DNA from: Alphaproteobacteria bacterium
Lineage (GTDB): Bacteria > Pseudomonadota > Alphaproteobacteria > Puniceispirillales > Puniceispirillaceae
Assembly: GCA_016779005.1 (NCBI GenBank)
Contig: JADHOL010000008.1
Coordinates: 21,265-85,264 of the forward strand
Direction: 5' to 3'
Length of the DNA stretch: 64,000 nt
The notes under the pieces were generated by a model, which saw nothing but the letters and a program-made list of their open reading frames with translations, ran no database searches and was not told the origin of the DNA. This document shows, in pieces, positions 57,926 to 64,000 of this stretch. The translations under genes were made by a program, and so were the position numbers. The stretch's first letter is position 1. Each line of letters opens with the position of its first letter.

Positions 57926-59436
57926 ATATTCTCTTTCTTTTGAACAGCAGACACATGAATATTAGACCCTTGAATATCAGACACATGACCATCACAAAAA
58001 TAGTCACTAATTCTGCGCACTAATTTTTGTGCTATTGCTTGTTTACTGTCAGTATCCCAATATTCTGCGCCTGTCTTGGACAAAAATAATATCTCATTTA
58101 GGTCAGAATTAAACACAGATTCTCCAGATTGAAGAACTGAATTTGCTAACATCCAATCTGCGTTTTTACGGGCTCGTTTTTTATCTGCATTTCTCTTAAG
58201 AGAATCTGTTTCAGCTGCAAACCCGATTACCAGTTTTGGTCTTGAGGGGTGGTGACCTATCCAAGATAAAATATCAGGTGTTTCGGTAAGAATGAGCTCT
58301 GGTGGTTTATTATTAGATTTTTTAAGCTTTGCGTTTGCTGTTTGCTTTACCTGCCAATCCGCAACAGCCGCCGCACAAATAACACATTCTACATCTAGCT
58401 CGTCAGCGCAAGCCTGCTTCATCTGCTGTGCAGTCTCAACCTTAATAAGGCGCACATCTAACGGTGCTTCAAGGGATACTGGCCCTGAAATGAGGCACAC
58501 ATCTGCACCTTGCTCAGCACAGGCAGAAGCTATGGCATAACCTTGCTTTCCAGAAGAGCGATTGCCAATAAAACGCACCGGGTCTATCGGCTCCAAGGTT
58601 GGACCTGCTGTTATAAGTATCTTAATCCCATCTAGTGGTTTGGTTTGCTTTTCAGCAGGAAAAATATCTGCGTTACGGTGCTTCTGGAGCAATTTTTGCT
58701 GAATTTGGGAGATTATAAACCCAGTTTCAGCAAATCTACCAGATCCAGTTTCCCCGCACGCCGTATCACCATTATCTGGCCCTATAAAGGAGATGTTTCT
58801 GCTTTTTAGCTTAGCGCAATTCTCCTGCGTTGCGGTATTGGACCACATATGTGGGTTCATTGACGGGGCAACAAAAATAGGCGCGTCTGTTACAAGACAA
58901 AGCGTGCTTGCAAGGTCATCTGCTAACCCATGAGCCATTTTGCCTATAAAGTTAGCTGTTGCGGGAGCAATTAGAACAAGATCTGCTTTACGCGCCAGTT
59001 GTATATGACCCATTTCTTGCTCGTCGGTTAAGTCAAACAGCTCTGAATAGACTTTATTTCCAGTTAAGGCTGACACAGATAGCGGCGTGATAAATTGTTG
59101 TGCTGATGCGGTCATAACAGCTGTTACTGAAAACTCAAAATCCCGCAATTTTCGTATGAGTTCAAGCGCCTTATAAGCAGCTATACCCCCTGTTATTATC
59201 AATAGAATCTCAGGCTTTCGATCATCATCAATTACGCTTATTTTAAGAGTATATGGATCTAGATTAAACCCAAATTCAGGCGCGATATTAGATAATTTCC
59301 GAGCTTGGTTTAATGGGAGATGTTCACGGCGTCTATAATTGCTTAATGCACTAGGACCAACGCCAAGTAATTTTTGAAGGTTATCCGCACCCCCAAATGC
59401 ATCCATTAAATAACTTAAAGTATCATGATAATTCAT
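57922..59436 (-). CDS. coaBC: Bifunctional CoaBC fused to an N-terminal helix-turn-helix domain
   Basis: Coenzyme A synthesis: ligase plus decarboxylase giving 4'-phosphopantetheine. The 504 residues exceed the usual 400 by about 75 plus short tails. Residues 4-62 read as a Cro/YdaS-type helix-turn-helix ([20 protein letters not shown], then [10 protein letters not shown]). CoaC follows: TGGIAAYK at 82-89, catalytic His144 ([12 protein letters not shown]), PSMNPHMW at 191-198. CoaB starts near 268 ([34 protein letters not shown]). No ATG, GTG or usable TTG lies between the two parts, so CoaBC must be made as the fusion. Two TTCACATWAT sites precede the start. Dut overlaps it by 4 bases. Confidence 0.92.
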   Translation of the reverse strand: MNYHDTLSYLMDAFGGADNLQKLLGVGPSALSNYRRREHLPLNQARKLSNIAPEFGFNLDPYTLKISVIDDDRKPEILLIITGGIAAYKALELIRKLRDFEFSVTAVMTASAQQFITPLSVSALTGNKVYSELFDLTDEQEMGHIQLARKADLVLIAPATANFIGKMAHGLADDLASTLCLVTDAPIFVAPSMNPHMWSNTATQENCAKLKSRNISFIGPDNGDTACGETGSGRFAETGFIISQIQQKLLQKHRNADIFPAEKQTKPLDGIKILITAGPTLEPIDPVRFIGNRSSGKQGYAIASACAEQGADVCLISGPVSLEAPLDVRLIKVETAQQMKQACADELDVECVICAAAVADWQVKQTANAKLKKSNNKPPELILTETPDILSWIGHHPSRPKLVIGFAAETDSLKRNADKKRARKNADWMLANSVLQSGESVFNSDLNEILFLSKTGAEYWDTDSKQAIAQKLVRRISDYFCDGHVSDIQGSNIHVSAVQKKENI

Positions 59437-59439
59437 TTT

Positions 59440-59468
59440 TTCACATTATGGTGAATATTTCACATAAT
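59440..59468. promoter_or_regulatory. Possible operator in front of HTH-coaBC
   Basis: TTCACATTAT (59440-59449) and TTCACATAAT (59459-59468) are direct repeats one 19-base step apart; between them GTGAA (59451-59455) forms an inverted repeat TTCAC-ATTATG-GTGAA with the first. They fill the 43-base ubiB-coaBC gap and end 3 bases before the coaBC start, where a ribosome site would be. Fit for binding by the HTH domain of the gene itself. Confidence 0.5.
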
Positions 59469-59479
59469 TGAATTTAACG

Positions 59480-60994
59480 TCAAAAAAGCATAATAGCAAC
59501 GCTTATTGAAATACCTGCAATAAACCAGCCTAAATTAGATATAAACATAAATTTTCCAAAATTGGGTTTATCTGGTTTTTTTTCTGTTAAGCTGTGTTCA
59601 TAATCATCCAAAATCTTGGGCAGGATTCGGAAGATACGGTCTATATCTGTAAGTATCTGTTGTAATTTCAGGGTAAAACCAGTCTGAGCTTGAACCCAGT
59701 CTGATGCCAGCGGTTTAGCCAGCTGCCAAATATTTGCATTTGGGTTAAGACTGCGGGCAACGCCTTCTGCCATTACCATTGTTTTTTGCAGCAGATTAAA
59801 TTGGGGCTGTACAAATATATCAAATCTGGCCGAGATTTGTAAGATTTGACCAAGGGCTTTACTGAGCTCGATTTCACCAATAGGTTTGTCCATTATAGGA
59901 TCTACAAATGCTCTTAAATTCTGTGCAAATAAGGCATGGGACGCGGTTTCTGGCAGCATGCCTGCATCATAATGAAGCTGGGCTACTTTATCATAATCTC
60001 GCTCTAACAAGGCAATGAGCAAATTGCCAAGGAAAAACCTATCTTCTGGTTGAAGGCTTCCCATAATTCCAAAATCTATAGGCACTAATGTTCCATCAGA
60101 CGTTATAAATATATTTCCTGGATGCATATCTGCATGGAAATAACCATCCCTAAATACCTGATTAAAGAAGCTTGTTGCTGCCCGGTCTGTGATTTCTTCA
60201 ATCTTATGACCAGCTGCAATAAGCCCTTCTACATCGTCAATTCGAAGTCCAGAAATCCATTCAGATATAAGAATATTCTCGCTGGTAAGGCTATGTTCTA
60301 TCCAGGGAACACGAATACCGTTATCAGATGCCATATTATCGCGTAATTTACCGCCAGCAGCAGCTTCCATTCTCATATCAAGCTCTAGCTCAGATAATTG
60401 CTTGAACTGCTCAACGGCGATAACCAGCCGCAATCTCTTGAGCCTTGGTGCTAAAAACTCCATTATTCTGGCAAGCGCGGTAAAAACCGCAATATCAGCT
60501 GACATTCTTTTGTGAATATTAGGTCTGAGGATTTTTACAGCAACATCGCGCCCGTCAACCAGTTGTGCTTTGTGAACTTGTGCTACCGACGCTGCAGCAA
60601 CAGGCTTTTCGTTAAAAACAGCGAAAATTTCGTCTAGTTTTTTACCTGTTTCTGATTCTATTGTTTCTGTTACAAGTCGTGATGAGAAAGCAGGAAGACT
60701 ATCTTGAAGCAAGACCAAGCCACGCGCAATATCCGGGCCTAGTAAATCTGAGCGAGTGGATAATGCCTGCCCAAACTTAATAAAAACAGGGCCTAATTTT
60801 TGCAAGGCAATGCAGAGCGTCTCTCCAGCGTTTTTTCGGCTATTTCTTCCAGCAATAAGAAAGTCTATAAATCTGAAAAAACTTTTCTGCCAGATCGGTA
60901 AAGGGGCAAGTCTGCTTATATGGCCAAGCACCCCTGCTCTTCCAAGCACAAATCCAATATAAGGCACTCTTAATATTGCAATTAGATAAGGCAT
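59480..60994 (-). CDS. ubiB: Ubiquinone biosynthesis kinase-like protein UbiB
   Basis: Atypical kinase/ATPase (ABC1/COQ8 family) needed for ubiquinone synthesis at the membrane. From the ATG at 60994 it has 504 residues: the KxGQ motif in FIKFGQALSTRSDLL, the AAASVAQVH Ala-rich loop, VAVKILRP, HADMHPGNIF and PIDFGIMGSL, with two hydrophobic helices at the C-terminus. A longer frame up to 61090 exists, but the 60994 ATG forms a TGATG overlap with the ubiE stop and removes a basic, unlikely lead, so it is preferred. Confidence 0.95.
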   Translation of the reverse strand: MPYLIAILRVPYIGFVLGRAGVLGHISRLAPLPIWQKSFFRFIDFLIAGRNSRKNAGETLCIALQKLGPVFIKFGQALSTRSDLLGPDIARGLVLLQDSLPAFSSRLVTETIESETGKKLDEIFAVFNEKPVAAASVAQVHKAQLVDGRDVAVKILRPNIHKRMSADIAVFTALARIMEFLAPRLKRLRLVIAVEQFKQLSELELDMRMEAAAGGKLRDNMASDNGIRVPWIEHSLTSENILISEWISGLRIDDVEGLIAAGHKIEEITDRAATSFFNQVFRDGYFHADMHPGNIFITSDGTLVPIDFGIMGSLQPEDRFFLGNLLIALLERDYDKVAQLHYDAGMLPETASHALFAQNLRAFVDPIMDKPIGEIELSKALGQILQISARFDIFVQPQFNLLQKTMVMAEGVARSLNPNANIWQLAKPLASDWVQAQTGFTLKLQQILTDIDRIFRILPKILDDYEHSLTEKKPDKPNFGKFMFISNLGWFIAGISISVAIMLF

Positions 60995-61770
60995 CAGTCT
61001 AATTTCCAACCAGAATGGATTGCTGCAATTCCGCCTGATAGACTTCGCACTTTTATTTGCGCCATTCCGGTATCTGCCATCATTGTGCATAGCTCGGCTT
61101 GCGAGGGAAACTGGCGAATAGACTCAACTAAATAATGATAGGATTGCGCATCACCTGCTACGAGCTGTCCTAGTTTTGGAAGTACATTAAAAGACCATCT
61201 ATCATAAATACCAGATAATAACGGGTTATTGACATGGGAGAATTCAAGACAGCAAAACCGGCCACCAGGTTTTAGAATTCGAACAATCTGGTTTAAAGCC
61301 TTCATCCTGTCAGGAACGTTTCTTAGTCCAAACGCTATGGTAACTCTATCTACACTGTTATCAGCAAGGGGAATATCTTGTGCATCGCCAGCTAACCAGT
61401 TCAGCCTATCTTGATATTTATTCATCACTTTTCGTTTTTGGCCAGCAGCAAGCATTTGCTCATTAATATCAATTACATGTGCAAATTGCCCGCCCCTTTG
61501 CAAAAACTTTAACGAAACATCGCCTGTTCCACCTGCCAAATCAGCCAATATTTGATTTGGGCGAGGTGCCATCCAGTCAAGTAAAGCTTCTTTCCATAGC
61601 CGATGCACGCCAACGCTCATTAAATCATTCATAATGTCATAGGAGGACGCAACTGAATCAAATACGCCATTCACTAGATTCTGTTTTTGACTAAGCGCGA
61701 CAGTGCGATATCCGAAATCAACTTGCGAATCGGGCGAAGGGTCTAAGTTATTTTGGGCATCTGTACTCAT
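60994..61770 (-). CDS. ubiE: Ubiquinone/menaquinone methyltransferase UbiE
   Basis: C-methyltransferase of quinone synthesis, 258 residues. It shows VFDSVASSYDIMNDLMSVGVHRLWK (read in parts), the SAM loop LADLAGGTGDVSLKFL and AFGLRNVPDR. First gene of the ubiE-ubiB-(HTH)coaBC-dut-thiF operon; divergent from mutM over 128 bases, as in nearly all alphaproteobacteria. Confidence 0.98.
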   Translation of the reverse strand: MSTDAQNNLDPSPDSQVDFGYRTVALSQKQNLVNGVFDSVASSYDIMNDLMSVGVHRLWKEALLDWMAPRPNQILADLAGGTGDVSLKFLQRGGQFAHVIDINEQMLAAGQKRKVMNKYQDRLNWLAGDAQDIPLADNSVDRVTIAFGLRNVPDRMKALNQIVRILKPGGRFCCLEFSHVNNPLLSGIYDRWSFNVLPKLGQLVAGDAQSYHYLVESIRQFPSQAELCTMMADTGMAQIKVRSLSGGIAAIHSGWKLD

Positions 61771-61898
61771 CTGTTGAGTTTCCTGAAATTAATCATACAT
61801 TATATTATGATATAGGGCGTATGTATTCCCGCTTCAAATATCCAATCTAATATGTGATGACCTTATAACAGGATAACCTTAAAAGAGGAAACTGAAGA

Positions 61899-62720
61899 TT
61901 GCCAGAATTACCAGAAGTGGAAACAGTCAAGCGCGCTATTGCGCCTATGACAACAGGCAAGCGAGTTACAGATATATTTGTTGGCTCGAAAGGATTGCGC
62001 TGGCCGTTTCCTCAGTCTCTTGAAAGCGCGCTCAAAGGCACGCGTTGCGGAGCCCCCACAAGGCGCGGAAAATATATCTTAATTCCAGTTTCTAATCGGC
62101 AAATCCTTCTAATCCATCTTGGGATGTCAGGTTCCATCCGGATTTACACCAATCGTCCGAATTTGCAAAAGCATGACCATTTCGCGCTAGGTTTTGAGGG
62201 GGGTGAATGGCTTGTACTTTGCGACCCGAGGAGGTTTGGCTTTGTTGATTTATTCTGCGAATCGGAAATAGAGTCGCATTGGCTTCTGAAGAACCTTGGC
62301 CCTGAGCCGCTCTGTGAAGATTTTACGGTAGCGTATCTTATGGCTCAGACAGCAGGCAAAACATGCACGATAAAGTCACTTTTATTAGATCAGACAAAAG
62401 TAGCTGGCATTGGTAATATTTACGCAGCAGAAGCCTTATTTATGGCGGGCATTTCTCCCAAACGACAAGCAAAGACAATTCAGCGAGCACGGGCCAAGAG
62501 GCTTGTTCCCGCTATTCAATCAATTCTACGTAAAGCAATTGAGGCTGGGGGAACAAGTCTTCGTGACCATATACAGCCAGGCGGGGAAATTGGATATTTT
62601 GTGAAATCCCTGCAGATTTACGGAAGGTCTGGGGAGCATTGTGTAAAATGTGGCTCTATTGTAAAGGAAATCAAGCAAACAGGACGAACAACGTTTTATT
62701 GCAGCTTGTGTCAACGTTGA
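61899..62720 (+). CDS. mutM: Formamidopyrimidine-DNA glycosylase MutM (Fpg)
   Basis: Removes 8-oxoguanine from DNA. After the initiator the chain starts PELPEVE, so Pro2 is the catalytic N-terminus and Glu3 the general acid; this fixes the start at the TTG codon 61899 (no ATG possible). The 273 residues also have HLGMSGSI, the helix-two-turn-helix domain and a C-terminal zinc finger CVKCG...CSLCQ. AGAGGAAA lies upstream as ribosome site. Confidence 0.97.
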   Translation: MPELPEVETVKRAIAPMTTGKRVTDIFVGSKGLRWPFPQSLESALKGTRCGAPTRRGKYILIPVSNRQILLIHLGMSGSIRIYTNRPNLQKHDHFALGFEGGEWLVLCDPRRFGFVDLFCESEIESHWLLKNLGPEPLCEDFTVAYLMAQTAGKTCTIKSLLLDQTKVAGIGNIYAAEALFMAGISPKRQAKTIQRARAKRLVPAIQSILRKAIEAGGTSLRDHIQPGGEIGYFVKSLQIYGRSGEHCVKCGSIVKEIKQTGRTTFYCSLCQR

Positions 62721-62759
62721 TTCCTGTTACTGTTAGCTATCTAGATTAGGAATTATTCA

Positions 62760-63176
62760 ATGGCTATTTTAACCTTAAAAACCGCTTTGCCAATTCGAAT
62801 ATCTGCATTTTTGGTTATTTTATTAATCAGCAATATTTTGCCAAAACTAGTCTTTGCCCAACAGCCAGATACTATTAGCTTTCCAGATACTATAAGCTTT
62901 ATAGATGATATTCCAGTGATGGAGACGATGAATGTTGAACCTGAATTTAGCTTTAGTTTTGACTCCCCCTCTGGCCGCATCATCATTCTGATTGCAACTT
63001 CGGATGATAAAAAAGAATCAGTCGCACAATTTTATGATGAGGTAATGCCGCAATTTGGTTGGATGATTAAAGATAGCGAATATGTAAGGGGGCCAGAAAA
63101 ATTTCAGTTATTATCTTCTAATAATGAAAATGGGATAATTTGGCGATTAAGCATAACGCCTATATCACCTGAATAA
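62760..63176 (+). CDS. Small secreted protein of unknown function
   Basis: Protein of 138 residues with a signal peptide ending near LVFAQQ (residues 30-35). After the cleavage site the sequence PDTISF is doubled by an 18-bp in-frame duplication. The folded part (about 50-135) has GRIIILIATSDDKKESVAQFYDEVMPQFGW, read in parts, and ends in ITPISPE. A protein of this kind between mutM and rpsT is familiar from other alphaproteobacteria, but I cannot name a function. A glycine-poor alpha/beta domain with a Trp-x-x fold end is all that can be said. Confidence 0.75.
   Translation: MAILTLKTALPIRISAFLVILLISNILPKLVFAQQPDTISFPDTISFIDDIPVMETMNVEPEFSFSFDSPSGRIIILIATSDDKKESVAQFYDEVMPQFGWMIKDSEYVRGPEKFQLLSSNNENGIIWRLSITPISPE
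62865..62900 (+). repeat. 18-bp in-frame tandem duplication
   Basis: CCAGATACTATTAGCTTT (62865-62882) is followed by a copy with one change (62883-62900). It doubles the peptide PDTISF next to the predicted signal-peptide cleavage site. Confidence 0.93.
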
Positions 63177-63274
63177 CCCTCCAAATTTGGCTGAAAAACG
63201 GCATTATGGGTTGACTTAATGACCTGTTCGGCATAAACACCAATCTCAAATTTGTAAGTCATGGAAGGTAGCCA

Positions 63275-63550
63275 ATGGCGAATCATAAGTCAGCTAAAAA
63301 AAGAATCCGCAGAAACCAAGCTAGAGCAGAGATAAATAAGTCGCGAATCAGCCGTATCCGCACATTTATCAAGAAAGTGGAATCAGCGATTGGAACAGGT
63401 GATGCACCTGCTGCTAAACTTGCGCTAAAGGAAGCACAGCCTGAAATTATGCGTGGTGTAAGCAAAGGCGTTCTGCATAAGAACACCGCATCTAGAAAAA
63501 TGTCTCGACTCGCTGCAAGCGTAAAAAAAATATCGGTTAATGCTGCATAG
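63275..63550 (+). CDS. rpsT: 30S ribosomal protein S20
   Basis: Primary 16S rRNA-binding three-helix protein of 91 residues, very basic: [14 protein letters not shown] at the start and [17 protein letters not shown] near the end. GGAAGG lies ahead of the ATG. A TTGACT (63211-63216) with TAAACA 17 bases on (63234) is a weak promoter candidate. A terminator follows at 63593. rpsT next to dnaA is typical of alphaproteobacteria. Confidence 0.98.
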   Translation: MANHKSAKKRIRRNQARAEINKSRISRIRTFIKKVESAIGTGDAPAAKLALKEAQPEIMRGVSKGVLHKNTASRKMSRLAASVKKISVNAA

Positions 63551-63592
63551 GGTTTTGCCGCGGCTGAGTTACATTCATACATTATTAACATA

Positions 63593-63616
63593 AGAGGGTC
63601 TAAGCCCTCTTTTTTT
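63593..63616 (+). terminator. Rho-independent terminator after rpsT
   Basis: Stem AGAGGG (63593-63598), loop TCTAAG, stem CCCTCT (63605-63610) and a T run to 63616. Confidence 0.92.
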
Positions 63617-63862
63617 CGCTCCTATTTGTAGCTCAAAACTGATTCGCTTTTCTAACAGATTGAATCTGTTACATAACCTACTTATTTTCCGAAAATCAGA
63701 CAAAGCTATGTCAAGCGCTTTATCATAGAAATAAAAAATTTATTTCTTCTTTTACGCCAGATTCCTGCTTGATCCAAAGTTTGAAACAAGGGTATTCTTC
63801 GATGATGAATTGATGAGATTAATCTCGTCTTTTAACCTCGAATAGTTTGTCAGGAATATCTT
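63617..63862 (+). promoter_or_regulatory. Likely dnaA upstream control region
   Basis: Gene-free. It holds a 19-base perfect inverted repeat TAACAGATT-G-AATCTGTTA (63653-63671), a 12-base palindrome GAGATTAATCTC (63815-63826) 36 bases ahead of the start codon, and three GANTC sites (63641, 63662 in the first palindrome, 63760), the target of the alphaproteobacterial CcrM methylase. A DnaA-box-like TTTTCCACA (reverse strand, 63862-63870) overlaps the start. No cluster of good DnaA boxes was seen, so an origin cannot be claimed. Confidence 0.45.
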
Positions 63863-64000
63863 GTGGAAAAAGACTTTTATAAAAAAGAAGAAATTTCTCA
63901 GATAGGCAGAGAAACAACTATTCAAGAAGATACCAAACAGATCGATAATTCCAGCATAAGCGCATCACCTCATTCAGATAAACACTATCCAGATAAACAC
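63863..64000 (+). CDS. Start of a gene, probably dnaA (3' end outside window)
   Basis: GTG at 63863 with AGGA 8 bases upstream opens a frame of 46 codons that runs off the window: MEKDFYKKEEISQIGRET and a polar, acidic continuation. Nothing here is diagnostic of DnaA; the call is from the rpsT-dnaA order of alphaproteobacteria. If right, the protein has an N-terminal extension ahead of the usual helicase-binding domain. The last 30 bases are a 15-bp imperfect duplication (HSDKH-YPDKH). Confidence 0.5.
   Translation, partial: MEKDFYKKEEISQIGRETTIQEDTKQIDNSSISASPHSDKHYPDKH
63971..64000 (+). repeat. 15-bp in-frame duplication at the window end
   Basis: CATTCAGATAAACAC (63971-63985) is followed by TATCCAGATAAACAC (63986-64000), two differences. 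More copies may lie beyond the window. Confidence 0.8.

Noticed and set aside
60995..61090. Longer N-terminus of ubiB
   Set aside because: It would overlap ubiE by about 97 bases with a basic, unconserved lead; the ATG in the TGATG overlap fits better.
63862..63870. Chromosome origin at dnaA
   Set aside because: Only one imperfect DnaA-box-like site was seen; no cluster and no AT-rich unwinding region beyond the general AT-richness.

Overview
The window is a gene-dense, visibly AT-rich stretch of an alphaproteobacterial chromosome made almost entirely of housekeeping genes. The assignment rests on gene order: maeB/mutS-glnD-murJ-trpS, tsaB-rimI-miaB-phoH-ybeY-corC-lnt-metK-trmB-rimP-nusA-ylxR-infB-rbfA-truB-rpsO-pnp, fabI-fabB-fabA, mutM/ubiE-ubiB-coaBC-dut and rpsT-dnaA are all familiar alphaproteobacterial neighbourhoods. 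The compact layout, many 1-4 bp gene overlaps and low GC would suit a marine lineage (for example a SAR116-like group), but the sequence alone does not settle this.

Layout. 0-3.3 kb: end of a histidine operon (hisH-GNAT-hisA-hisF-hisE) plus a HIT hydrolase. 3.4-7.5 kb: a broken comM, then on the minus strand rsmI, a broken yraN, a BON lipoprotein and gshB. 7.8-11.9 kb: lppC (+) facing hemW-rdgB-rph (-). 12-18.1 kb: hrcA-grpE-dnaK-dnaJ-dapB. 18.1-22.4 kb: DUF2244 protein, nth, a repeat-bearing lipoprotein and maeB. 22.5-31.4 kb: mutS-glnD-murJ-trpS-nfu. 31.4-33.4 kb: a cell-wall glucosaminidase facing a polysaccharide deacetylase. 33.5-42.3 kb: tsaB-rimI, miaB-phoH, ybeY-corC-lnt-metK-trmB. 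42.5-52.1 kb: the rimP-nusA-infB translation/transcription superoperon through pnp. 52.2-55.5 kb (-): fabA-fabB-fabI and an SH3 protein. 55.6-61.8 kb: a 2-hydroxyacid dehydrogenase, then (-) ubiE-ubiB-coaBC-dut-thiF/moeB. 61.9-64 kb: mutM, a small secreted protein, rpsT and what is probably the start of dnaA.

No tRNA, rRNA, CRISPR array, transposase, integrase or phage gene was seen. What stands out: (1) coaBC carries an N-terminal helix-turn-helix domain, and two copies of a TTCACATWAT site lie just ahead of its start codon, suggesting a self-regulating coenzyme A enzyme; (2) two genes associated with DNA processing, comM and yraN, are both broken by internal loss of their catalytic core while all neighbours are intact; (3) short tandem duplications of 12-25 bp occur at ten places, in any unit length between genes but only in multiples of three inside them, and several sit on stop codons; (4) from memory of other alphaproteobacteria, the places where Fur-family regulators usually sit (between rimI and miaB, and beside fabA) are empty here.
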